10,243 bases of DNA from Gloeopeniophorella convolvens (lineage: Eukaryota > Basidiomycota > Agaricomycetes > Russulales). Made by a program: the position numbers and the translations under genes. Below, piece after piece: positions 1 to 8,975 of this stretch (the first letter of the stretch is position 1; every line of letters begins with the position of its first letter). The stretch spans positions 1 to 10,243 of the forward strand of contig WTXD01000395.1 of NCBI GenBank assembly GCA_022496205.1. The letters run 5' to 3'. The notes under the pieces are model-generated. The model saw only the letters and a list, made by a program, of their open reading frames with translations, searched no databases and was not told the origin of the DNA.

Positions 1-1173
1 GCCTGGAAGTGACCTGGATGGCCGTCCGAGTCGGGTAGAAAATAACAGCGGTGATTCTATTTGCAGTTGCCAGTAGTAGCTTCAACACGGTTCCCTTGAC
101 GCACCTCCATGCCCGCACAATCCTCTGCCGCTGATTTTTTTAATACCTCAATAGCCCTCCCGTCGCCATATCTCGCTATCCGGGCCAAGGGTAAGGTGGT
201 CGCCGTACGATGTGCCCATTACGGGATCCGCGAGATGGAGGTGAGGGTGTCAGAGTGAATACAGCGGTGAACTGATGCCCCCGCCGAGCCAATGGGCCAT
301 GCTTCTGACATTGATCTCCAACATTTCTGCACTGAAGAGTGGCGCAAGTGGCAACCGGTTACCGAGCTCCAAAGTGCTTTCCCACCGGAAAGCTGGGTGA
401 ACGAAGCTGGATCACGGTGAACGACACTCATAAGTAACACGCACATCAACGCCAAGCGGCCAAGGGGATCTCCCGCAAGTCCCGTAACGCGTAACGCCTA
501 AGCTTGACGACATCAGTGGGCACTCGGCCATCGTTCCCTTGTTTCATCCCCGCCTACGCGGCGTAACGGCACTATCTCCACAGGGTTCACCATCAGGGAC
601 TCGGACCAATTACACGACCACCTCTGAACTCTCCCTCAGCCCCACCCAGTGTTGCGGATATCTTTCTTCCGATCAAGCTCTCCTCGAGACCGGTAGTGGG
701 CCTGAGTCTGTGCCCCTTCGCGTCTCGCTCTTGTTCAAAGGTGCGATGAATCGACCAACCCACTAGAATCCCTGAAAGCTGCACCCAATAGTCTCAAATG
801 GACTCCTTCCCCCCATGAAACAGCATTTCCGCCGACATCATTCAATGGGCTGCCATTGATACATGCCAAAGTTCACATCCCTTCCCCCCATCTCTCATAG
901 GTTCCGCATCTCTGCCCACAACTCACCGTAGGGGTCTGCAGCCGCCCCTAAACTCCCGCATCATAGATGGACTACGACTACGTTCTAGTAGCCTCAGAGT
1001 GACTTTCTCTACGTATAGATCTGCCGTAAACTTACGAGCACCGTCGAACCTGGCTTCTGCGCTTGTGCCGATACTCCAGGCTGCCCCAAGAAGGCCACAT
1101 GCACGGGGTGCGGAAGCTTCAGACGAGAATCACAATGTTATCTGATCTTCGAGGTGGACTGACAGTCCCACCG
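1..1173. other. No recognisable gene
   Basis: I find no family-like protein, RNA gene or repeat here on either strand. The open frames present are all under 100 codons, overlap one another on both strands, and show no conserved motif. Because the assembly seems to have lost single bases elsewhere, a frameshifted coding region could be hidden, but no stretch reads like a known domain. Confidence 0.5.
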
Positions 1174-1187
1174 AAAGATCTCCACAT
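1174..1187 (+). repeat. Target-site duplication, left copy
   Basis: AAAGATCTCCACAT, identical to the copy at 1433-1446. The leading AAA may belong partly to the tail in the right copy, so the unambiguous duplicated part is the 11 bases GATCTCCACAT. Confidence 0.75.
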
Positions 1188-1413
1188 CCACGCGCGGTTA
1201 CGGCCTATATGTGGCCACCGCTTTGTCGCTGTGAAAGCGGCTCGGAACTCTAACGCCCTAGCGGCGGATCGGACTCTGACTACTAATTACTACTTCTATT
1301 TGCGCCCGGCCCGATTACTCATACCCTGGACTCAGACCCTGTGAAACTGTATTACATATGTAGTGCGACCGCGTCTTGCGATGGACTCGCTGTTGCGGAA
1401 TATAAATGCTGAC

Positions 1414-1435
1414 AAAAAAAAAAAAAAAAAAAAAA
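1414..1435 (+). repeat. Poly(A) tract, 22 A
   Basis: This is the longest homopolymer in the window and lies at the 3' edge of the inserted body. It is interpreted as the retroposon tail. Its last three A overlap the right target-site duplication. Confidence 0.85.
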
Positions 1436-1446
1436 GATCTCCACAT
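1433..1446 (+). repeat. Target-site duplication, right copy
   Basis: Perfect 14-base match to 1174-1187, directly abutting the poly(A) tract. Confidence 0.75.
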
Positions 1447-1659
1447 GGCGTAGGGCACCGGAGCTTACACGAGCCAGACCTCTGAGTTGCAGCCTTGGTG
1501 CGGCATGATGGCGTGTCAAACAGACCTGCCCCGTGGTCTATGTCCAGGGGTCACCCTCGGACAGCAAGAATTATCGAAATGAGAGTTGACACGAATAGCG
1601 TCTCGGACCACATGGAAGCTGGGAATGGGGGCTACCCCTGTGACCTTCTGGGAGCCTGT

Positions 1660-1666
1660 TGAGTCA
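1660..1666 (+). promoter_or_regulatory. Putative Gcn4/Cpc1 bZIP binding site upstream of HIS2
   Basis: TGAGTCA is a perfect match to the core recognised by Gcn4/Cpc1, the fungal general amino-acid-control activator of histidine and other amino-acid synthesis genes. It lies about 390 bases before the HIS2 start. A weaker 6-of-7 match, TGACTCT, lies at 1799-1805. The motif is short and a chance hit in 2 kb is not negligible; its position before a histidine gene is what makes it worth noting. Another TGACTCA at 9147-9153 lies inside transporter coding sequence and is probably irrelevant. Confidence 0.4.
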
Positions 1667-2058
1667 CTACGCCTCAGCCGAATCGTGAGGTTAACGTACA
1701 TGATGGGATTGAATTTCCAATGGTGAGGAACTTTACTCGCAGACGCCTGCCAACGACCTGCGGCCTGTCAGAGTCGACTTCCAGGACTCCTAGCTGTCTG
1801 ACTCTGGCGCACCAACATGGAAGGACTTCAATGAACGTTTCCTATGTTGCGCTGAAATTAACGGGTCGACTGGTGGCAAAGAAGCACCAGTTTCGGCCCG
1901 CTCGGCCCAGTCATTTCCGGGCAGACGGCGGACTTTCCGCGACGTGGCTCTCACTTTTCATCGTCCGCCCACAACTTCTAGTAACAGCTGGTCGCTGGCC
2001 GGTGAACGTTGAACCCTTGCCATCGGGCTGTTTCTCAGTCTTCCAAAGTTCAGCTTTC

Positions 2059-3126
2059 ATGCCCTATAGTCATCATTCGCACTCTGGGCAATTCTGCCGA
2101 CATGCTGTTGGCTCATTAGAGGACGTCGTAAAGGAAGCCTCGAGGCAAGGTTTCGAAGTATACGGTCTCACTGAACATGTCCCGCGTTACCGATCGAAAG
2201 ATCTCTACCCCGAGGAGGTAACGACGTTGGATCCGTATTCATTCGTTCGCTCAAATCGTCGTTCTTTAAGGACAGTACTCCCATCGAAGGTTTGATGATT
2301 CAATTCGAGAATTTTTTGGATGAAGCCCACCGCCTCTGTGGCATATATGCATCGTCTCTCAAAATCCTCGTTGGCCTTGAGACCGAGAATATCTCGGCTT
2401 TGGATATCGATCACCTATCGAGCCTCCTAAATACTCACAAGGGTCGGATCGACTATATCGTAGGATCAGTCCACCACGTCAATGAGATCCCAATTGACTT
2501 CGACCTCGACACGTACCGGCGCTGTCTTGAAAGTATCCCTCTGCCTGTACATATGACGGACTCATCAAAGGTTGACCAGGAACATGAACGCCTGGCTATC
2601 TTCTTGGACATGTACCTTGACGCCCAGTTCGAGCTGCTTAGCAATTTTCACCCTGAAGTGGTCGGACACCTGGACCTGTGTCGCCTGTACACACCTGACC
2701 TACCTCTACGCGACTTTCCGCGCACATGGATCAAGCTAGAGCGGAACGTCAAATTCGCCGTCGGTTATGGAGCCCTTTTCGAGGCTAATGCGGCCGCACT
2801 GCGGAAGGGCTGGCATGTAGCATACCCGGTGATGACGTGGCCAAGGTAAATACGCATCTCAGTCCCATGGTTGTGCTTTCTCACCATCCGTTGCAATCCA
2901 GCTAATAATACTTTACGGGGGGCGCTTTGCGCTCTCTGACGATAGCCATGGCCCTCGTGCCGTTGGTCTCAACTATAACCGGATGCGAGACTACCTTCTA
3001 CACATCGGCGTGCGGGAGCTATGGACACTAGAACGGACGACGACTCCGAATGCCGGTGGACGATTCACGGTGCCAGTGCGGGTTGAGGGTGACTGGTGGG
3101 ATCATAGTTTCTGGTATGGCCGGTGA
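2059..3126 (+). CDS. HIS2: Histidinol-phosphatase, PHP family (three exons, one apparent frameshift)
   Basis: Histidinol-phosphatase hydrolyses L-histidinol phosphate to histidinol, the penultimate stage of histidine synthesis. Exons are 2059-2217, 2271-2845 and 2902-3126. Intron 1 is 2218-2270 (GTAACG..AAG, 53 bases) and intron 2 is 2846-2901 (GTAAAT..CAG, 56 bases), both phase 0. The product is about 319 residues, the usual size for fungal HIS2. PHP metal-site motifs appear in order: HHSHSG (5-10), TEH (38-40), GLETE (about 88-92), GSVHHV with IPIDFD (118-131), GHLDL (185-189) and SDDSHG (257-262). The start is chosen because family members begin a few residues before HHSHSG, although the frame is open upstream to 1720. 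One base is missing near 2829: after the codons for AYP the frame stops at 2847, whereas one more G gives the expected PGDDVAK and runs into intron 2. Either this is a sequencing error, or a weak donor at 2829 removes six residues and keeps the frame. The family assignment is very secure; functionality of this copy is less so. Confidence 0.95.
2218..2270 (+). other. Intron 1 of HIS2
   Basis: GTAACG donor directly after the PEE codons and AAG acceptor, 53 bases, phase 0. Reading through it gives a stop at 2293-2295; removing it joins LYPEE to a typical HIS2 helix (FENFLDEAHRL). Confidence 0.85.
2846..2901 (+). other. Intron 2 of HIS2
   Basis: AAG|GTAAAT donor and CAATCCAG acceptor, 56 bases, phase 0, with a CTCAC branch-like motif about 20 bases before the acceptor. 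The next exon opens with LIILYGGRFALSDDSHG, the conserved C-terminal metal-site block of HIS2. Confidence 0.85.
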
Positions 3127-6100
3127 AGCGTATAATCCAGGTGTGTAAGTGCAGCACTCCGTCGCCATCTATGGAGTAATAGACCGCACGTTGTAGGCGG
3201 CTGGAGGAGGCGGCGATGTTTTCCGAACATCCGCTCAGAATGCATCGTTTGCCTCACATGAACCAATTGGTGTACCCAAGGCCGTCCGCGTTATCGTCGA
3301 CGCACACTGATGGACGAGCTACCGGGAAATCACGTCGACGTCATCGAGCTGCGCCGCGTCTCAGCTGAGCACGTGAGTCCCTTGGTTGAGCTTGGACCGC
3401 CGTGAAGTTGCCCTTGATGTTTAGACATACTCCGACTTCATTGTTGTTGTTCCCCCCCGGCCCTAGAACGCGAGTTGAGGCGATTCTTATCGATATGCCC
3501 CGCCCAGCCTCTAAGTCAGGAGGATTCAGTTCCCCATCTCAGTCAATCGCACCCAGTGTATCGCTCTTGCGATCAACCGTACGCCATCCTTTCATGACGT
3601 CAATAAGCTATTGGAAGTATCCGTCCTGTTTCTGATCCAACGCTTTCGAATCTCCGCTACCCATCGATTACCCGATTCCAGAGCCTCCCAGATGCTGGAA
3701 CCACGCGGATATTGGCTGTGTTGACGTCTCATGCTCGTCACTTGCTCTGCCAGGCTTGCAACATGAGATGCTTTGAAGGGGCACTGCTATGATCTACTGC
3801 GCCTTCGTTTCTCCCTTCGACTTTCCAGTATTGAAGCTTAAACCATGACTATTTGAATGGCTCATACAGATGACGTAGTCAGGTCTTTCTAGAGCGATGC
3901 GGCTAAGTTTGTCTTGAAGGGACTTCTGACTTGTCTATACGCAGAACATGAGGTCAAGCCTTCTTTCTAAGACGTCCATCCGGATTTGGCCAATGGAAAG
4001 TAGCATGTCTCGTTGATCCGTTCCCAGCAGTACGTCGGGTTGAGCAACGCCTATACTTGTTCATGTGTACCCTTCTGCCTCCGTTTCTCCGTGAAGACCA
4101 ATGTTGGGGGCGGGCTTGTTTTCACACAGCTGCGCGCATTCGGTAGAACTGTACGTCAGAATGACAAACAGGGCACTCAAGCAATCAAACGGCTGATTCC
4201 GTCCCTCCAAGCGTCAGGCTACATCGATGGTATTTGAAACCAGCTGACAGTAGGCGACGCAACCTGTGACGCGCTTTCCTCCGTGGTCTCATCCCAAATA
4301 CCTGGCCACAGCGTCGTCCGCAATTCAGGCCAGGGGGCCTCGGCCCGGATAGCTTGCCTCGCAAGATCAGTCGTGGCGTAGTTCTCCATCCCACTATGTG
4401 TGGCCCTTGCAAACTACAAGACTGTGCAATCAGCTCCGCAATTACCCGACACATAACGTCTCCGTGCTTACCACAGTTTTCTGATCAGGGGGCTGTTCTT
4501 GGCCACGGAGGATGGGTTCCATTAAATCCCTGCCTCTATTTCGGCTCTGCGTCTGACAACCGTGGTGGGTCATGTACAGCACTATTTGTTGACTTGTAAG
4601 CCCCTATGCGGTCAAACAACCGTGAATTTAGGTTTGATTTTGAGGGCGACATCTCCTCTGGCCGATTCGGCGACTTCTACACAAGGCCACACATCAGGTC
4701 CACAGGCCCTGCCGTTACCAAGGTGAGGTATTTCCTTCGGACTTGAATTGACTGTCCCGCTAGACGCACTCGCGCGCCGACAGCCGACCTCCGTAGTGAA
4801 AAAAGAAACGATAACCTACGTGCGTTCACACCTGATCATCATGCGGCGCCACTAGTCACTGAGCATAAGAGTCATGGTTTTCGCATATTCGCATGACAGG
4901 ACGCCGCGACCTAGGTCATACCCGCTGTGGCACCTTCACTACTAGTAAACACGGTTCCCGAACTCCAAGCTTTGGAGAAATACACCCTTCAATGCTTCGG
5001 CATTGATACATCTAATCAAGGATATCAGGAATCCACACGGAAGCCAAAGCCTCGTCCAAACCCAAGTATTGGGACCATGTCAGCGCATGTTAGAAGTACG
5101 TTATACATGGACCGGGGTAGTGCACGCGAGGTTTATTTCTCCTTCTATGATTGTCATAAGAATGACCCTACATCCAGACAGGGAAGTGAGAAACGACCGG
5201 CCCCAGTCGAAGCCAGTCCCGCACCGGTTCCCTGGCTCGCACGCTTGGGCTCAGCCTTTTGGAAGGCTTATGCTCTCCAGTAGGGTTTTGAGGCGGAGCC
5301 TTCTCGCCTCCCACGCGCCGTCCGATTCTCGTTTCATCTCTTCATTGCGGGCGCATTTCGTCCCGTCCCCACGCGAGCAAACAGTTCGGGCTCCGCTGCG
5401 CGTGTTCTGCTCTCAATATGCCAAGTGGCAGAATCATGGTTCAAGGCGGCCTTTCCATATGTGCCCGCGTGTCATGGTGCACCCCTTCAATGGCGTCAAA
5501 TGCTTTTTCTAATTGATCTTATCAGTAATCAGAGATCCGTTACCTCATGGCCCCTCGCAGTCCCCTCGGGTGGACCCCTGGTGACTTGTTGTCATTCGAC
5601 ACGTTTTCACTCGTTCCGCGGTTTCGTCAATGGCTGAGGAAGCGGACTTCCCCGCATCTTCTAAGCGCTTGTCGCACCGGTGCCTCATCAGACCTCGTCC
5701 TTCCGCGGCACCGTGTGCGGCCCTGCAATGCCCTTCACAAACGCTGCAGCAAGGCGGCTGACCGCCGGGTCCCTCTCGAGACGGATCCTTGGCGCCGGTC
5801 CTTGCAAAGCCGCGCCGCGATCGATAGATGGAGGGAGTTAGCGATGCAGGCTCTCCGAACAGCATGTCCTCCGGGCGGGGCATGCATTCTCAAAGCTACC
5901 TCTTATTGAGTCTTACTTTTGGGTTGCACAAATTGCAATTCGAGTCTCTTTATAAGAGGTCGCGGATTTCAGTGTAGTGCCTAACAGTCTACCCACCTCG
6001 CCCTCGAGTTCGTAGTGCTTTTCGACCTTCCACTCCCGAGACGGTCTAGCTCGCCGCCAAGATGTGCCATCGAAGTGTAGTCATGGTACAGTTCGCATGC

Positions 6101-6895
6101 GGGCACAGCGAACCAGTTGACCCGGTTAGCCTAATCATGTAGTGAGCGAAGTGTTGCATCGTCCAGTTAACGCGTTATGGATAGGTCAAGGTTGACTGTG
6201 GAAGGCCGAATTGCAGATATAGCGAGAATCACAGAGGGGACGATCACGACTGCGTGGCGCAGTGCGACCAATGGTGATTCGCCCGCTCTTGTTGAGACTG
6301 GTGATTGACCCTCTTTCCATAGGATGAAGCCAGCCCAGAGGGTCACAGGCGCGGACCGCCCCGAGAACTGCAGCATGTGCCCGCACCATTGAACGGAGGA
6401 TTCGGATGACGGGATGACTTCTTTCGGAGGACGTATCTATTAGCGCTCCATCCGCCGTGGGCGCTTGTCATTGTATTTATCCCCTGCAATCTCCTCGCAA
6501 GCTCAGTTGGTACATATTTACCGGACGAGGGCAATGCGACGCTAAATTGCGTGGCAAACATGAGCCTAGCTTTGCCTGCGCACGCACCGGTTCTGGAAGG
6601 TAGTTGCCAGGGGCCCCAGACCATGGCGGACCTGCTTGTGCTGCGGGCACTTGAACGTAATCTGGTTCATGGAACGTGGCGACCCCAAGATGCGAGGCAC
6701 CACCAGGAAAACGGTGGAGCGATGATCGTGAAGTACTGAGAATGGGATGGTCGGCGTGGAGTTCGTGTGTGGGATCTGCAAGGATACAGATTGATGGATC
6801 TGGCTAAGAGTTTTGAGTTTAGCCTGTGGGCGCGCGTTCAAGTGAGCCGAACTTGGCGCACGCCGCTATAAGGTTTTGCTTTACCGCCTTCCATC
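3127..6895. other. 3.77 kb intergenic region without a recognisable gene
   Basis: The longest open frames are 5003-5512 (+, 169 codons), 5547-5909 (+, 120 codons) and 4927-5283 (+, 118 codons). The first and last overlap in different frames. None shows a motif I recognise, no introns with family-like flanks are apparent, and frames of this length are expected by chance in 10 kb at this base composition. A 7-C run lies at 3452-3458. I found no tRNA, no long terminal or inverted repeat, and no telomeric or centromeric motif. It may hold the 3' end of HIS2, the URC4 promoter, and unannotated or lineage-specific genes broken by lost bases. Confidence 0.45.
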
Positions 6896-8630
6896 ATGAG
6901 CGTCGGCATTTTCGGTGTATCAGTCCAACAAACCGTCGAGTATCTCCGCACTCTCCCATCCATCCGTGAGCGTTGCCAGCGTGTACACGACCTCGCCAGG
7001 CAGGGAAAGTTACAGTACTTTGAGTACCACCCCGACAAGGAGCAGGATGTGGCGGATTACTGTATCGAGATAATCAAGGTCTGTCGAGCTAACCTGCCGC
7101 GCACTATCTCCCGCTGAGAACTTGGGCATAATTCATAGCGCGATTTCGGGGACAACTTCTCGGCTGTGCGTTTCTCACAAGCGCTCACGTCTGAGAGGCT
7201 GATGATCCTAGATACCTCCCCATGGTCGGTGGAGCATCTCGACGCAGGCGTCCCGCGCATTGCGCCTCTGATAGCCCAGTGGGATTCCCTGGAGTCGCCT
7301 CCCGACAACAAGGAGAAGGCTAAACGGCTCATCGATCTCTTCCTGGTCTCCGTTCTCCTCGATGCCGGAGCTGGGAACAGCTGGGCTTACCGTGACGCGG
7401 CTTCGGGCGAGACGTTCAGCCGTTCGGAGGGTCTCGGCGTAGCCAGCTTCAACATGTTCGCGGAAGGATTTTTCTCGGGTGACTCCCAGCAGCCACACAG
7501 AGTCGACGGTACGGAGTGGGTCGCCTGACCCGTTATTTTGGTTCCCGCAAGAACATGGCTGATCGCTCGTGCACCGAAAGCGCGAGGGCTGGCGCAAGTA
7601 ACGCCAGAGAAGACTGCACAGGCTATGCAAGTAAGCTCTGACAATCCAATGGTTGGCCTTGAGGGTCGTGCTTCTCTGCTCGTCAACTTAAGCCATGCGC
7701 TCAAGAGCAGCCCAGCTTCTTCGGGGCTGAGGGCAGGCCGGGAAATATGATAGGTCCGTGCATGCGCGAGGCTCTGCTTCAACGCAGCGCCCTTGCTCTC
7801 CTGACACAGCTGACTCTGAAATGCCGCGCAGATTTCTTGGAGTCGGAGTCTATTGAGGATGGGCGACTCGTCGTGTGCCTCTCGCAGCCCTCTGGCACGT
7901 TCTAGTCTCCGGCCTCACGCCGATCTGGCCTACAGACCGCACGACCCTTGGTGGCGTTCCGCTGGGCGATGTTTGGCCGTGCGGCGCACTGAAGCCCTAT
8001 GCATCGGCAGAAGGTGATGAGCTTGTGCCGTTCCACAAACTCACAGGCTGGACAACGTATAGCCTCATCGAGCCGATCGAGAAGATCCTGGGATGGCAGT
8101 TTGACGGCCTCGAGGACATGACTGGGCTTCCTGAATACAGAAACGGTGCGTGTATCGCGTGGCCCACCTTGTGCAGTGGCGGGGTTCGCTCATGTTCTTT
8201 CATTTGCGATGTCATTTTTGGGGGAATTAAAGGTGGTCTTCTGGTCGACCTTGGCGTGCTTTCACTGAAGCCCTCGGCCATCACTGCGGCCTACTACCCC
8301 TCTGCGTCTTCCCCATCCCTCGACTCCCTCCGTCGCACCCTGCCATCGTGGAATGGCGCGCCATGACGGTCATTGAGCTGTAAGTTTCCGAATGTTCGAT
8401 GCTATCTGATCTGCCAGGGCTGCCGTTCGGCGTTGACATTGGCTTCCCTTCTCTGCAGAGATCGCGTCGCGACCAGATCAGAGGGCAACTTGGGCTATCG
8501 AAAGCGCAACTCACGCTTGCACAGGTGCTCGAAGCGCGACATGGAAAGGAGGTCGTGAGATCGCGAAGGCAAAGCGACCCGATCAGGTGGTCCGCCCATT
8601 GACATCGTCAGCGACGGCACCGTGTTCTAG
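6896..8630 (+). CDS. URC4: Uracil catabolism protein 4, DUF1688 family (seven exons, seven apparent one-base losses)
   Basis: URC4 is required for the URC pyrimidine-degradation pathway first described in Lachancea kluyveri, in which uracil serves as nitrogen source; its biochemical role is unresolved. Exons are 6896-7078, 7139-7165, 7212-7508, 7587-7753, 7832-8145, 8233-8379 and 8459-8630. Introns are 46 to 87 bases. Conserved blocks run in order: LRTLPSIRERC near the N-terminus, RDFGDNFSA in the 9-codon exon 2, IPPHGRWSHLDAG (71-83), LIDLFLVSVLLDAGAG (about 110-125), NPMVGLEGRASLL (about 189-201), LGWQFDGLEDMTG, GGLLVDLGVL, VEWRAMTVIELDR, then TWKGGREIAKAKRP and the C-terminal IDIVSDGTVF. 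With one base allowed back at each of seven places (near 7235, 7716, 7875, 8330, 8471, 8535, 8583) the exons total 1314 bases, exactly 438 codons including stop, the usual family length. The start has A at -3. As written, the gene cannot encode the full protein. It is convergent with the transporter gene. Confidence 0.93.
7079..7138 (+). other. Intron 1 of URC4
   Basis: AAG|GTCTGT donor and CATAG acceptor, 60 bases, phase 0, with CTAAC inside. It joins the EIIK end of exon 1 to RDFGDNFSA. The donor is non-consensus at position 3, so the boundary is less certain than the others. Confidence 0.65.
7166..7211 (+). other. Intron 2 of URC4
   Basis: GTGCGT donor and CCTAG acceptor, 46 bases, phase 0. 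Splicing puts FSA directly before IPPHGRW, the order expected in the family. Confidence 0.75.
7509..7586 (+). other. Intron 3 of URC4, with tandem acceptor
   Basis: GTACGG donor, phase 1. Two AG acceptors six bases apart (ending 7580 and 7586) both keep the frame; the downstream one gives RVDGLAQVTPEKT, the upstream one adds two residues (Ala-Arg in place of the direct junction). Confidence 0.65.
7754..7831 (+). other. Intron 4 of URC4
   Basis: GTCCGT donor and CGCAG acceptor, 78 bases, phase 1, with a CTGAC branch-like motif before the acceptor. It joins RPGNMI to DFLES, as in family members. Confidence 0.7.
8146..8232 (+). other. Intron 5 of URC4
   Basis: GTGCGT donor and AAAG acceptor, 87 bases, phase 1. 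Its length is a multiple of three and it has no stop in frame, so a simple ORF reading runs straight through it. Splicing gives PEYRNGGLLVDLGVL, continuous with the family. Confidence 0.8.
8380..8458 (+). other. Intron 6 of URC4
   Basis: Consensus GTAAGT donor and pyrimidine-rich CTTCTCTGCAG acceptor, 79 bases, phase 2. It joins AMTVIEL to DRVADQI. Confidence 0.85.
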
Positions 8631-8975
8631 ACTCCAAATGTGTATTCCCTTCAGCGCGTGGGTGGAGCAAGGCTCGGAGTCTGTCCTAAGAGGGGAGGCG
8701 GCGGTGTGGTAACTGAATGTAATAGTAGACACATATGGGGATGGGATTACCGTGAACCGCAAGTCTGTAAGAGAGTGTTTTCGAACGTGAGCTGAGATCG
8801 AATTCAAGGTGGTGCCAGAAGCACAGGTCCTTTCAAAACGCCCCTGAGTGTATGAGGCCGCTCTGGAATTATGGCCTGTCTCTAAAGTAATTTACAATAG
8901 TGTGCAGAGTCCGTGGGAAGATACTGACGTGACAAGCCCAACAGATAGGGGGCAAGAGCTGCGCGCAACTCAAAA
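8631..8975. other. Convergent 3' spacer between URC4 and the transporter gene
   Basis: These 345 bases separate the two stop codons, which face each other. The spacer must hold both 3' untranslated regions and poly(A) sites. I see no clear AATAAA on either strand and no gene. Confidence 0.6.

Larger units (their letters stand above)
1174..1446 (+). mobile_element. Small poly(A)-tailed retroposon (SINE-like or processed retrocopy) with flanking target-site duplication
   Basis: A body of about 226 bases (1188-1413) is followed by 22 consecutive A (1414-1435). The same 14 bases, AAAGATCTCCACAT, occur directly before the body and again where the A run ends. A perfect 14-base duplication around an A-tailed segment is the hallmark of target-primed reverse transcription by a LINE-type machinery. 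The target reads TTT on the opposite strand just at the 5' edge of the repeat, the kind of primer end that pairs with a poly(A) tail. AATATA/ATAAAT lies at 1399-1407, about 10 bases before the tail, where a polyadenylation signal would sit. The body contains a perfect 7-base-pair hairpin (1218-1224 with 1234-1240, 9-base loop). I see no convincing tRNA A/B boxes, no 7SL or 5S likeness and no recognisable protein, so the source RNA is unknown. It could be a SINE, a 5'-truncated LINE end, or a retrocopy of a cellular RNA. Confidence 0.75.

Noticed and set aside
4606..4746. 46-codon open frame rich in Phe and Gly (MRSNNREFRFDFEG...)
   Set aside because: It looks protein-like and a GTGAGG donor-like site lies inside, but it is short, has no recognisable partner exon, and is expected by chance.
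5287..5309. GAGGCG/CGCCTC hairpin as a terminator or structured RNA
   Set aside because: A 6-bp stem is expected by chance and nothing nearby supports a function.
5545..5883. 112-codon open frame on the - strand, Arg/Gly/Pro rich
   Set aside because: It overlaps an equally long frame on the + strand, shows no motif, and sits in a locally GC-rich stretch where stops are rarer.
5925..5970. TTCGAGT resembling a tRNA T-loop
   Set aside because: The flanking bases do not form a T stem and no A box or anticodon arm is found upstream.
7208..7782. Long - strand open frames opposite URC4
   Set aside because: They are mirror frames of conserved URC4 exons and show no family resemblance of their own.
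7212..8630. Insertional RNA editing, as in Physarum mitochondria, to explain the missing bases in URC4
   Set aside because: The genes have nuclear spliceosomal introns, the missing bases are a mix of G, C and probably T or A, and they fall where homopolymer errors are expected. Sequencing error is simpler.
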